Position numbers and translations under genes: made by a program. 64,000 nt of DNA, from positions 6,834,501-6,898,500 of the forward strand of contig CP136891.1 of assembly GCA_034359265.1 (NCBI GenBank). The letters are read 5' to 3'. The DNA comes from Canna indica. Lineage: Eukaryota > Streptophyta > Magnoliopsida > Zingiberales > Cannaceae. Shown here in pieces: positions 1-11,280 of this stretch. A model generated the notes under the pieces. It was not told the DNA's origin. It searched no databases and saw only the letters and a program-made list of their open reading frames with translations. Positions within the stretch are counted from its first letter, which is position 1. Each line of letters starts with the position of its first letter.

Positions 1-74
1 GAGTTTTTTTTAAAGATGCCATGTCGAATACAGGTCCCTGACAGACCGTCTGACCTATTTTCACCCCTAACTGT

Positions 75-345
75 CACCCCCATGTTGTTCGTCTCCTTGG
101 TCCTCTCCACCACCACCTCGCGAGCTCTTTTTTCCTTTGGTGTGCGCCACTCAGCCTCATCGTCGGCCGGGACGACCACCTCCGTCCCAGGTGGCTACCT
201 TCCAGGCGGCGACCACGAGCCCAACATGATGGCCAGGGCTTGCACCTAGGTGAAGTCGCGGGCTCTGCTCATGATCACCACCTCAAGTGTCTCCAAGCTC
301 GACGACAGCGATGGCGGCGAGATCTCTTCTCCACTGAGCTGCAGC
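75..345. repeat. Left arm of an inverted repeat (partner 1752-1990)
   Basis: This GC-rich stretch matches, in reverse complement, the stretch at about 1752-1990. Shared landmarks are the 'gttgttcgtc...cttggtcctctccaccac' block, 'gcgccactcagcctc', and 'tcaagtgtctc...aagctcgacgac'. The left arm carries about 80 extra bases near 168-250. Both arms look like former coding sequence of an unrecognised gene (an acidic, Ser-rich peptide can be read). The outer end of the left arm may lie beyond the window edge, so terminal repeats and a target-site duplication cannot be checked. Confidence 0.6.
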
Positions 346-354
346 ACGATCGCC

Positions 355-813
355 ATTGACGAAATTGTTGCTGCCATAGAGAACTTTGATGATAATTACT
401 GCATTGAAGCCTTAGCCAAGATTCGACATCGCAGCATCGCGAGAATGCATGGCTTCTGCTCTCACGCTCGATGCATGTTTCCGATTTCAGCATTGCGAGA
501 TCTGTAAAGCCTGATTCATCGAACTGGAGCGGGCTAGCCGACACACTTGGTTAATTATATGCCTCCAGGTCATTGAAAACCAGTCGATGCATGCATATTA
601 ATATTATACTTCACTGAAATGCGTGTGTTAATTAATTCTCTTCTTCTTTTTCTAGTGCATGTTGCAGAGCTTTCTTACACTATGAAGATTATGAAGAAGC
701 ATTATGTGTATAATTTTGGGGTGTTGATACCGAAAGTGATACAAGGAAGGCATCCTGGGGAGCTCATCTCATATTTGGCTAGTGGTGGTGCTCAAGATGT
801 GAGAAGCTTGTGA
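355..813 (+). pseudogene. Broken LRR receptor-like kinase fragment (kinase domain pieces)
   Basis: Two separate pieces of a receptor-kinase catalytic domain are readable. Positions 358-480 give an 'AIENFDDNYCIEA' start followed directly by 'KIRHRSIARMHGFCSHARCMF', which corresponds to the N lobe of MIK2/MDIS1-type LRR kinases. The phosphate-binding loop and the ATP-binding lysine are missing between the two parts. Positions 661-810 give 'ELSYTMKIMKKHYVYNFGVL' and 'GRHPGELISYL', which is the region after the activation segment. The catalytic HRD and DFG loops that should lie between them are absent. It cannot encode an active kinase. It sits between the inverted arms 75-345 and 1752-1990, so it may be a captured fragment. 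The family assignment is by recognition and is fairly secure; the transposon context is inference. Confidence 0.7.
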
Positions 814-1751
814 GAAGGAAGATTGAAGCTTACGAGAAGATGCCTTTTTTCCTAATCGAATTCCCCTCAGCATCCTCACTTGGATATGTTGAATACTTGA
901 ATGCGAGGAGGCAAGTCCGGACCGAACCAAGGTCTGGACGGAACTGAAGTTGATAGCGAAAGAGTCTGTGGTTTACTACCTCACGAAGCTTAAATTTAAG
1001 GCTACAGAGCGAAGCTTAAATTATGCCGGTTGTTGCTTACCTCTTGTCTGCCTCTAAAGGAATGGGCAGCTCGAGCACCCTCACTTCATACATGGAAGTC
1101 GGCCTCTCCTCGACGGAAGGGCTCTACCTCAGAGGTATGCACAAGAGGTTGTGATGCCTTGTAGTGTTTGATGATTTGCTTGGTCAAGATTTGTGTTGTC
1201 TCTACAGATGTCATCGATCGTCTCCGTGTTCTCAGAGGTTCGGCCATGGCGAGAATGTACGCCTAGTCTTCGAAAAGGTAATAGCTTGGATCACATACGA
1301 GCTCTATTGTTGTTGTTGTTGTTGTTCTTGGTTGCCAAATCATTGTTTTGATGCTCATCGGGAGGTATATGAATGACTTTGTGTGGTAGGATCTCTTGGT
1401 GAACGACTTCATCTGCCCTATTAATGGCAATGAGCACATGCTTGAAGGAACGAGCTTCTCCGCCTCAACTCGCCATCCTCATGCTCCTCATCCTCCTCCG
1501 ACTCCCATGGAAGCTCCACCTCTTCCTCTAACAACTCTGACAAGTCACTAGAGACCTAAGTGCCAGCGGCTTGGAGTTCTTTTGATGTCGGTGAGGCGGT
1601 GAGTACAAGGTCTACAAGAACCAAAATAAATTCGTCGAAGCCACCGCATACTCCACCGACGCATAAACCCAGACCGACGAGCACAAGAGGCAACATCACC
1701 GAGCTCCCCCCCACCCCCCACCCAGCGAAGAGAAGCCCAAGACAGTAGTGG
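814..1751. other. No gene recognised; spacer inside the inverted repeat
   Basis: Mixed-composition sequence with only short, unconvincing reading frames. A (TTG)n microsatellite lies at about 1306-1327. From 1590 to 1750 the sequence is C-rich and Pro/Thr-coding in one frame, and looks like part of the same lost gene as the inverted arms. Confidence 0.4.
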
Positions 1752-1990
1752 TGGTGGAGATCCTCGCCACGCAACTCAATAGAGAAGAGATCTCGTTGTC
1801 GCCGTCGTCGAGCCTAGAGACACTTGAGGCGGTGATCACGAGCAGAGCCTGCAACTTCACCGGCCGACGGCGAGGCTGAGTGGCGCGCACCAAAGGAAAA
1901 GGAGCTCACAATGTGGTGGAGAGGACCAAGGGGACGAACAACGTGAGGGTGACAGTGGTCGGGTTACTGGAGAAGGACGTGAAGGTGGGA
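1752..1990. repeat. Right arm of the inverted repeat (partner 75-345)
   Basis: Reverse-complement match to 75-345, lacking that arm's 80-base insert. Beyond 1990 the sequence becomes A+T-rich and the match fades. Confidence 0.6.
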
Positions 1991-2348
1991 GGAGGACCCA
2001 CCTCATGTGCTGACCCACTTTATTTTATTATAAATTAATATATATGATGACACGACATTGAGGTATTTTTTATTATTTATGATATAGGTCAACAATGTCA
2101 TATCAATCACTTAAACGATAAAATTAAACTATAAAATTAACAGATGGTTGACGTCAGGATAGAAACTGAAACAAAATTAAAGTTGAAGTATATAATTGAT
2201 TCAAATAAAAAGTCAGCACATAATTGAAAAATCATCCAAAGTTGAGGATATATCATCTAATTAACTTTTTTTAAACTAAATCAGAAATGGTACGTACGTA
2301 CAGTATATATGCATGAGAAATTAATAAAAAGTATATATATATTATAAT

Positions 2349-3173
2349 AGAGCAATTACCCAAATTTGAATTTTTCCAGATCCATAACTAAATAGTTAAA
2401 AAATTGAATTTGTCATTCATTTCAAAATATAGCTTCATTTTACTAATTAAATACTTTTCTAAAAGTCCAGCGCCTCAAAATAAATATTTTTTTTAATTAT
2501 TTATAATGTTTTTTCAGCAATTCATATTAATTAATATTATAGTAAATAAAAATTATTTTTAGTAGCTAATAATATTTTTTAATTATTTTTAAAATATTTA
2601 AAATATTTTTAAAAAAAATTTAAATACTTAAATTATAAGTTAAGTAAAATATAACGTAAATTAATTTTTTAACAATCATTGTAGTATTTCTTTTAGTGTC
2701 TAAAGAATTTATTAGTAGCCAAAATTATTTTTTATATTTTTTTAGTGCAAAAGTCTTTAAGTGCATAAATTATATACTATTTTTATCTATAGTACAATGA
2801 TTGTTAAAAAAATTAATTTACGTTGTATTTTACTTAACAAGTGTATAATTTAAGTATTTAAATATTTTTGAAAATATTTTAAATATTTCAGAAATAAAAA
2901 ATAATATTATTAGCTACTAAAATAAATTTTTATCTACTATAATATTAATATAAATTACTGAAAAAATATTATGAATAATTAAAAAAATATTTATTTTGAG
3001 TCACGTAAAAACTTTTATAAAAAAAATTTAATTAGTAAAAGAAAACTATAGTTTGAAATGAAGGGCAAATTCGAAGCTTTGACTATTTAGTTATGGATTT
3101 GAAAAAAATCCAAATTCATATTATGAATCTGGGAAAATCCCATGTCCAAATTATGGATCTGAAAAATTGCTCT
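2349..3173. mobile_element. 825-bp foldback element
   Basis: The element begins 'AGAGCAATTACCCAAATTTG' and ends with the inverse 'AATTGCTCT'. The arms of about 390 bp mirror each other around about 2770: the blocks 'acaatcattgta' near 2680 and 'tacaatgattgt' near 2800 are close to the centre, and 'agatccataac' near 2380 pairs with 'gttatggatttg' near 3090. The right arm has a small internal duplication of the 'aaattatggatctgaaaaa' motif. No coding capacity. The flanks are (TA)-rich, so a target-site duplication cannot be called safely. It is a non-autonomous DNA transposon of uncertain superfamily. Confidence 0.75.
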
Positions 3174-3429
3174 ATATAATATGCAAAAGTGTCTCGAACA
3201 GAAGTGTTATTTCATTTTAAAGTTTTTTGAGAATCATTTTTCAACTGACATCTAAATTATGCATTTACCTCGTGAGGCTTATGCCTTGTTTGGTTAAGGA
3301 CATACAAAGTTTTGAATAATGTTGTTTGGTTAATAAAAAAATATTATTTGATTTGAATTTAACAAAAATAAAATTTTGGTTTCGGCCCCTGGACACTCTT
3401 TAATGAATTCTTGGGTGAGTGAAAAATTT

Positions 3430-6075
3430 GTAAAGAATATTGTACAACTTAAAAGAGAGTTCTTCTAGTCAATTGATAATAAGCAAAAATCAGCTAAAAT
3501 GTTAAGTCGGAAGAAAATTACAATGAATAAAGAACAATATGGTTTAAGAATAAGTGATTTGAAGTTTGTTAAGATGGCGTTAATGACAAAAAGAGCGCCG
3601 AATGTTTTGAATGGAAAAGAGGAGAAATGGGTAGATTTATGTAGAGCCAAATATGGTAAGTTGAATCTATGGGAGAGAGGAATTGGAGCAAATGCTCTTG
3701 GAATGTTAAAGGCATCATGGAAATTAAGCATGGAAAGTTTAAAAGATTGATTTAAACTAAGAATTGGAAATTGAGATGAACTAAAGTCCGAATGAATCCT
3801 TGGTTGTCAGGTATTCAAATTTATATCTGGCCAACTTTCATTAATCCAATGGAGTTGGAAAGATATGAAAAAGTTTGTGAATTATTTAAGGAAAATAATT
3901 GGGATGTTGAAAAAATCAGTAGATGCTTTGGCTGGTAATCAGTTATTGAAGCAAATTTATGTGATGGAAGTGAACTGCAAAGAAGAAGACAAGTGGGTTT
4001 GGACAGAAAATTAGAAAGGGGAAATCTCAGCTAAAAATGCTTATAGATATATGAAAAAGGAGGAGATATGTACCGAAGTCAATATAAATTGAAAGCAAAT
4101 TTGGAGTTTGAAAACATCGAAAAAACTTAAAGTATTCATGTGGAAGTGGAATTGGTGAAGATTGCCTACAAGTGATTGGTTTGCAAAGTTCTCAGGAAAA
4201 GAACAAGATAATTGCTATATATGTAGCAAGGAAGGAGATAGTATCAGGCATATTTTCATTGAGTGCAGCTTTGCCAAAAGATTAGGGGAGAGCATCGAGC
4301 GGGTCGGGTCAAAACCCGACATGATTAACCTCAACTCGAAATTTCTGAGTTTTTTTCAACCCGACCCTACTCGAAATATCATTCAAGGCCCGACCCAAAT
4401 TACCCAATTAACCCGATTAACAAAATTTCCCCCTTTCATTCCACTTCCCCTCTAATGGGGCCGTCGGCCATCCTCAGCAGCCGGTTCCGCTCCTCCAGCA
4501 CGAACCCTACGTTCCAGTGGCAGAGCTTAATCGAAGATAGGGAGAACTGAGGTGGGCTCTGCTTCGATTTACCCTCTCTCGATCCCTCGGTACGATTCCC
4601 AATTGATTTGGGGTTTTCTACTTCGCTTCTCTCTGGGATCGTCACAGTGTTTCATGCGGAGCAGAGCCGCAACGGTGAATCCTTCTTGTTCACTTGTTAC
4701 TTATTGTTCTGAGTCGGGGGTTGGGCGATCGAGTTAGGGCAGACTGGGGCGATCGAGTTAGGACTGTTGGTTGGAGCTATGGTCGACGGCGGACGCGAGG
4801 AAGATGTCGCCGCAGAGAGGAGCTTTTGCAGGCGAGTCGGGGTTCGAGTGATCGTGTTAGGGCAGAGACGCAGAGTGGCAGATTGGGGCAAGCGATCGAG
4901 TAACTTAGGGTGTTGGGGGTCGGGAACTCGAGAACTTGGAAGAACTGGGGGCAGACAGATATTAAGTTAGACCCGCTTTTAAGTTAAACGGATCAAGTCG
5001 GGTTAAGTAAGGTTTTCACCCGAACCCGACTCAACCCAAAAAAGCATATGAAATTTATAAAAATACAACTCGACCCGAACCGTTATACCCGAATAACCCA
5101 ATCCGAATTAAATTTTCAGGTCAATTTTTTTAAGGTTTTCTGGGTCGGTTCAAAATTTGCTCACCCCTACAAAAGATACTGGAAATTCCTGGAAGATAAC
5201 TAGGAATGAAATTTAAGTATAGAGAGGAGTGGCCTTCAAGTATGTGGATGAAAGAAGCTGATATCTTGATAAGGATAAAGCTGAGGTTTTTAAAGCTATC
5301 CTAGCTAATTCATTTTGGTGGATTTGGAGGAATAGGAATAGAATGAAACATGAAGCTTGTAGTTGGAGTATATGTAGTTTTTTAAACAAGATTATGTTAG
5401 ATACTGAAAATTTCATGAAGAATGAAATAAGATAAGAAGAATTGGAGCAGAAAATGAAGTTGGGATGTGATATTTCAAAAGCAAATTTCAGTCTATTATG
5501 TGATGCAACATGGAACGAGGGAACAAAAGCTGGGTGTAACTTTGTTATAACCGAAGGAGGGAGAAATGTATGTTTAGGGAGTGTACAAGATTTTGCAGGA
5601 AATCCTTTACATGCGGAAGCTAATGCAATATGGCATGATTTGGATAATGTGAGAAAGAAGAAGATGAGCGAAGTGAAGGTTCATTCTGACTGTGCCATAA
5701 TTATAAAGGTTTTGGAAGGTTGTTTTTGAAGCACCATGGGAGATATAGTATTTGGTAAGAAGAATCAAGAAGCTAGCTAAGGAGGTTGAGGTGGTCAAAT
5801 GGATGTATACAGAAAGGGATAAAAATTGTGCAGCACACAAGCTTGCTAAAGATGCATATTTGAATGTATTGTGTTTAGAAGAGAACATGTTACGTGTGTA
5901 GGAGAATATTCCTGATGTAAACGTTGTAAGTGTCAATGTTCAATTGAATAAAATTTATTCTACTCGGGAAAAATATGAAAGTATTCAAGTAATTGACGAG
6001 AAGAGTACGGCCAAAGGTCCTATGTCTTCTCTACCCAATCCTGAGTGTAACCTAACTTTGATTTTTATTTTTGAT
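3430..6075 (+). mobile_element. Decayed L1-type LINE, split by a hAT element
   Basis: Three remains lie in the order expected of a plant L1 ORF2. About 3535-3745 encodes the end of the reverse transcriptase ('LRISDLKFVKMALMTKRA', 'WVDLCRAKYGKLNLW'). About 4155-4282 encodes the zinc-binding zf-RVT region ('NCYICSKEGDSIRHIFIECSFAK'-like, with Cys and His spaced as usual). About 5442-5910 encodes an RNase H domain ('HAEANAIWHDL', 'VHSDCAIIIKVLEG', then 'CAAHKLAKDAYL' in another frame). Stops and frameshifts break every part. The 5' half is missing. A (TA)n tract at 6076-6096 follows the 3' end. The hAT insertion at 4283-5169 interrupts it. The outer limits are approximate. Confidence 0.75.
4283..5169. 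mobile_element. hAT-type non-autonomous element inserted in the LINE
   Basis: Ends are TAGGGGAGAGCA and, inverted on the right, TAGGGGTGAGCA. An 8-bp target-site duplication CAAAAGAT is at 4275-4282 and 5170-5177. Eight-base duplications and a TAGGG terminus are typical of hAT elements. The interior is 887 bp, holds repeated 'gcgatcgagttaggg' motifs around 4726-4890, and encodes no transposase. Sub-terminal sequence is rich in iterated 'gggtcggg' on the left and 'cgacccg' on the right. Confidence 0.85.
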
Positions 6076-6815
6076 ATATATATATATATATATAATTGGT
6101 TTCAGACATTTGATTTCAGATTTCTAAAGATGCATTTAGTTGATGAAAATAATATCATTTTTAGTTTATTGTAATCAGTGAAAACATGATTTGATTAAAA
6201 AGAATTATAATATTAATTTTTATTGAATAATTTAGGTCATGAAACTTAATATAATTATATAATAAAGTTGCGTACTACTAAAAGTGAGGAGATTCACTAT
6301 TCAATACTAGCTAGCACTGTATCTTGGATTATAAATATCTAAAACAAGTTTGCAAAAATATAAAATATGATTTTTTGTATCTATTTTTTAAAAAAGTTAA
6401 AATTTAATCAATTAAAAAAAATAACTCCAGTTATCAATATTATTATCTTTCTAATATAATTATCAATTTTATTTTATAATTAATCTATTATAAAATAAAA
6501 AAATTAACAGAAATTTTATATTTTTATAAATAAGTCTTAACTTTTATTCTCTATATTCTGTTTATTATGCTTTTGACCAATATTAACTTCTTAATTGATT
6601 GATCTATTATATAGTTTAGCTTATAAGTTTATAAAATATTAATTATCTATTTGTATTTAATATATATATATATATATTGTTAATACTATTGTGAAATATT
6701 TGCAAGGCTTAATTATTGGTAATCTACGTTTGTGTTTTGTTCTATTAGATAAAAAAACAGTCAATAAAAATTATATATTTTTTTAAAAAAATGAGTTGTA
6801 CAGTGTAAAATTAGT
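6076..6815. other. A+T-rich DNA, no gene seen
   Basis: Very A+T-rich, with (TA)n tracts at about 6076-6096 and 6659-6680. No reading frame resembles a known protein. Confidence 0.6.
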
Positions 6816-6824
6816 TTAATTTAA

Positions 6825-8355
6825 AGGGAAAATTATATTTTTGGTTCTCATAGTTTCCTTCAATTTTGGTTTTAGTCCATATAATTTTAAAATTTTGGTT
6901 TTAGTCTCCACACTTTACTTTCGTTTAAGATTTGGTCTCTACCGTCAAATAAAGTTTAAATAGTTCTGACGTGAATAATATGTGCTGACTGGACAATACT
7001 GACGTGGAACCTGTAGGGATCAACTTTATAAACTATAGAGACTAAAACCAAAATTTTATAAACTATGAGGACTAAAATCAAAATTTTATAAATTATAAGG
7101 ACTAAAATCAAAATTTAATTATTATTTTTAAAAAAAATATAAAAAATTACATGATATTTTTTAAATTTATTTATAAATAACTATAATATTTAAAAATATT
7201 AAAATTGAGCAAATTTTTTACCGATTAAGATGATTTATTTTAGATTTTATTTTGAAAAGAGCGATGACATGTTTATATATTTAGTAGGGGTGAGCACGGG
7301 TCGGGACGTCCCGGCCCGACCCGACCTGAAAAGTTGGGACAAATCCCGTCCCGGTTCAAAATCAGGATTATCCCGTCCCAGCTTGGTTTATAATATAAGT
7401 AATATTAAATATATAATATTATTCTTTTAGAAATAAATATCAATTATTTTAACGGATATATTATTTTTTTTATATAAAAAATTAATATTAATAAATTCGA
7501 AACGTCCCGGTCCGATCTCGAATTTTTCAGGGTAGGACAAAATCGGGATGCTTCGTATTCGGGACTAGAACCGGGACACATATTTGTGTCCTGACTCAAA
7601 ACTAGGACGGGACCGGGACATACCACATCCCGGCTCGTTTCGGTAACGAATACGAAGCATCCCGATTTTGTCCTGCTCCAAAAAATTCGGGACCGGATCG
7701 GGACGTCCCGAATTTTTTAATATTAGTTTTTTATAAAATAAGAATAATATCTCCGTTAAAATAATTAATATATTTTTAAAAATAATACTATATATTTAAT
7801 ATTACTTATATTATAAACTGGGTCGGGACGGGACAATCCTGATTTTTTTTGTATCGTCTCGTTCTCATCCTGATTTTTAATCGGGACAGACATATTTATC
7901 TTGGTCCCGTCTCGATTTTAAATCGGGATGGGATTTATCCCGACTTTTTGGGTTGAGCCAGACCGGGATGGTCGGGACGTCCTGACCCATGCTCACCCCT
8001 ACTAAATATATAAACATGTCATCGCTCTTTTTAAAATAAAATCTGAAATAAATCACCTCAATCGGTAAAAGGTTTGCTCAAATTTAATATTTTTCAATAT
8101 TATAGTTATTTATAAATAAATTAAAATTTATATTTATTAGAAAAAATAATTAATTAAATTTTGTTTTTAGTCCCTATAGTTTACAAAATTGATCCATGCA
8201 GGCTCCACGTCAACATTGTCCAGTCAGCACATATTACCCACATCAGCACTGTTTAAACTTTATTTGACGAATGTACCAAATCTTAAACAAAAGTAAAGTG
8301 TGATGACTAAAATCAAAATTGGAGGAAACTGTGGGAATCAAAAGTATGATTTTCC
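6825..8355. mobile_element. 1.53-kb Mutator-like foldback element
   Basis: A 9-bp direct repeat TTAATTTAA flanks the element at 6816-6824 and 8356-8364, as expected for Mutator-like insertions. The two arms of about 750 bp mirror each other, starting with 'ggaaaattatatttttggtt' on the left and the inverse of 'gattttcc' on the right. They include the 'tttagtc...atagttta' type of terminal sequence common in plant Mutator-like MITEs. The centre of the palindrome is near 7600. The central part carries sequence with hAT-type ends (see 7285-8001). No open frame of substance. Confidence 0.85.
7285..8001. mobile_element. Palindromic hAT-type segment at the core of the Mutator-like foldback
   Basis: The left end TAGGGGTGAGCACGGGTCGG and the right end, inverted, TAGGGGTGAGCATGGGTCAG match the hAT elements elsewhere in this window. 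The flanks are 'atatttag' on the left and 'ctaaatat' on the right. They are reverse complements, not direct repeats, so this is not a simple insertion. The mirror symmetry continues outward into the flanking arms, so half an element plus its flank appears to have been duplicated in inverted orientation. The interior is made of many copies of 'cgggacgtcccg'-like and 'gggacggga'-like words. Confidence 0.75.
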
Positions 8356-8364
8356 TTAATTTAA

Positions 8365-9170
8365 ATTATAAAAGATCAACTTAAAAAAAATGAATTATTT
8401 AAAAAAATAGATTTTGTTCGACTATATATAAATTTTTTAATTAATTTATAGATTTAAGAAAATATTTTAGGTTGAATACGATGATTCTTATTTTATTTTA
8501 TATAAATTAAATGTATTTTGATTTATTTATAAATTAATTGATTTTATAAAAAAAATATTTATAACTAAAAATTTGTTTTTATATATTGAAGAAATTGACA
8601 ATTTTGAAATTACAGAAAACAATATTATTATGTATTCATTTTTTTCTTAAAAAATTGGTCCTGCGTGAACCCATTTTAACTGAAATTGAAACTACATAAA
8701 CAGAGCTGACTTTTTTTAACCAAACAGACACTTTTCAAAGATTCAATTTCCCCCCTTTATTTGGGTGACAACAAATGAGAAAAATAAAAAGATAGACTTC
8801 TCACAAAAATGCATGAATTGACTTATCCTTAAGTTGTACTTTTTAATGTATTTTGAGGTGTAAAAATACAACATATATTAATAATTATATATACTATTAA
8901 TTTTAAATATCTTATAATAAATTAGATTTCTAATTATAGTTAAGTAATTATAATATTGTAAAAATCATTAAATATTGATTATAAATCTATATTGTATTCT
9001 AAAATGAATATAAAAATTTGGATAAAGAGTAATTTTTTTTTTAAATTATAACCCTTTTATCATTATTTCTCGTGAATTTTAAAATTAGATAAAAAATTAA
9101 TTAAATTTTATGAAACTAATAAAAAAATCCACCTCGGAATAAGATTTTACATAATCAATCACCATGATAA
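8365..9170. other. A+T-rich DNA, no gene seen
   Basis: Strongly A+T-rich with short homopolymer runs; no supported coding, RNA or repeat feature. Confidence 0.6.
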
Positions 9171-9174
9171 TTTT

Positions 9175-10165
9175 TACCGAATATAATATTTTTAGGGAAT
9201 CTTATCTGCTCAGAGACAGTCTTATTTCGATTTTTGAACATTCCAAATTAAGTAAATAATATTTAACCATAATACCATTCTAATTAAAAAAAAATCAATC
9301 GATCCACCAACGAATGACGCACTGTCAAAAGTCAAAATCTAATTAGCTTACTCAAAATAGAGTAAATTCCTACTAGTTGAGTATCAATCAATTCCCAAAA
9401 GCCGCTAGACTATCTCATAATCTAAGAACGATCTCGACCTTATTGGTACACAATATATAACACATTTATTTACGTTGTTCAATGTTCATTTTTAAAATTC
9501 AACTAAGCATAAAGTTTTCTTTTGTTGAATCCTTAGACACATTGTTGCACTTCGTTAATAATTTTTTACTATAATATTAGCAAATATATTTTTTGCATAG
9601 TGTTTTCAATAAAAACATGATATAAAATATTGAATGTCATTTTTACTCCAAAGATTAAGTTGAAGTATTTGATTATTGTCGTGCTAATTTTCGCTTCACA
9701 TATCATTTTGAGATAGCACAAGATAAGATATTTGTGACTTATTTTTTGATTTTTTATAAAAATAAATAAATAATTTTATTTATCTAAATATAATATTTTT
9801 ACTAAATATAATATTTTTAACTAAATATAATTTTTTAGGGAAATTTATCTCGACAACTTTATTTCGATTTTTGAACATTCCAAATTAAGTAAAAAATATT
9901 TAATCATAATATTATTCTAATCAAAGAATTTTTAATCGAGCTACCAACACATGACACACGGTCAAAAGTCAAAACCTAGCTAGCTTACTCAAAATAGAGC
10001 AAATCCTCACAAATTGAGTATCAATCAATTCCCAAAGGCCGTCGGACTACCTCATAATCTAAGAACACATATTCAATAGTTTCAACTATGTTGCCGCACA
10101 ATATACAACGCATTTATTTACATTGTTATGTCCATTTGTAAAATTTCACTGAGCATGATATTTTA
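9175..10165. repeat. Direct duplication of about 350 bp (9175-9520 and 9805-10165)
   Basis: The two copies share long ordered blocks: 'atttcgatttttgaacattccaaattaagtaa', 'gtcaaaagtcaaaa', 'tagcttactcaaaatagag', 'gagtatcaatcaattcccaaa' and 'ctcataatctaagaac' (shown here in parts), with scattered substitutions and small indels. Offset between copies is about 635 bp. The duplicated unit lies 1.1 kb upstream of the ADA1-type coding region. No coding capacity was seen and it may be a repeat fragment. Confidence 0.75.
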
Positions 10166-10465
10166 AACTCAAACATTATTTACTTTACAGTAATTATATT
10201 TGCTATTGAAAATTATTTAAAATATATTTATAACATGTTATAATAAATTATTTTAATTAAATTGTATTTTATATACAAGATGCAAAGCTTATATAATATG
10301 TATAATTTTACTATGTTGTATCTAAAGTAACATAATTTTTTAATTTACATCAAATTTATTTCATAATTTTATTATTTAAAATATTACATAATAACATTAT
10401 TTTTTATTATTAATTAACAAAAAGAAAATAGAGCTCTATGCTCTAAAAGTCAAAGTAAATTTGTA

Positions 10466-11280
10466 ATGTTCACGGTAATTTTATATTTATTTTTTCGAAT
10501 TCGGAAAAGAAAAAAAGAAAAGGGAAAACACAAAAGAAAGAGCTGCGCGAGAAGAGAGCGAGAGCCGAGAGGTGTGTCGGAGAGAGAGAAGAGAGAACAA
10601 AAAGAGACTACCTGTGCTCGATCTATCCCAATTCAGCGCGTAGAGAAAGAGAAGACGAAGACGAAGAGATGAAGTAAGCGCTCGAGAGAGATAAAGAGAA
10701 TTGAAGCTACCTGCTTCGCCTCCCGCTACTCTGAGGTTAGCATCAATCGCTCCTCCCTCTTCTTTCGTCGTTGTCCTCGTTATCCGCTCCGGCTTCTCTT
10801 CTCGCTTCCTCTTCCTTTTCTCTACTTTGATCCGGCCTCGGCGCCCGTTGAGATCCGCTTGGCTCTATCTGTGTTCTGTCCGATCGCAGACCGGCGAGCA
10901 GATCTCCGCCTGCTTCTTTCGTGGGGTTCCGGCGCGCAATGAGAGGTTTCAGAGGCGGCTGCTGCTGAATGGTTCTTGATGTTGGTTGTTTTACGTTCTT
11001 TTAGAGCTTTCAATCTTTTCTTGAGAATTCGGGCTCCAAGATTTCATCTTTGCGACAAAGGTGTCGTGATCTTGTTTTTATTGAGGGTTTTGCCCGTGTA
11101 AGATGAGATTCAAGTCTGCATTGCTATCTTTGAGAAGTTGGGAACAGTGTACAGTTCGGTTTTTCTGTAATAGACGGTGCAAACCCTAATCTTTACTAGA
11201 ATCTAGAGAGATAATAGACGAGGCATAGGAGGGCTTGATCTTCTTTGTCAACTATTTATATGAATTCCATCCATTGAAAA
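10466..11280 (+). promoter_or_regulatory. Probable promoter end and 5' leader of the ADA1-type gene
   Basis: The sequence switches from A+T-rich to purine-rich and then CT-rich DNA at about 10495-10960, which is typical of a plant 5' untranslated region. The coding frame opens only at 11281, so the leader is long and may contain an intron; a possible donor is at 10735 (GAG/GTTAGC). No acceptor could be chosen with confidence. Short frames in the leader do not resemble proteins. Confidence 0.45.

Noticed and set aside
7230..7626. Frames on both strands across 'gggacgtccc' repeats
   Set aside because: Lie in the palindromic transposon and mirror each other; no protein similarity.
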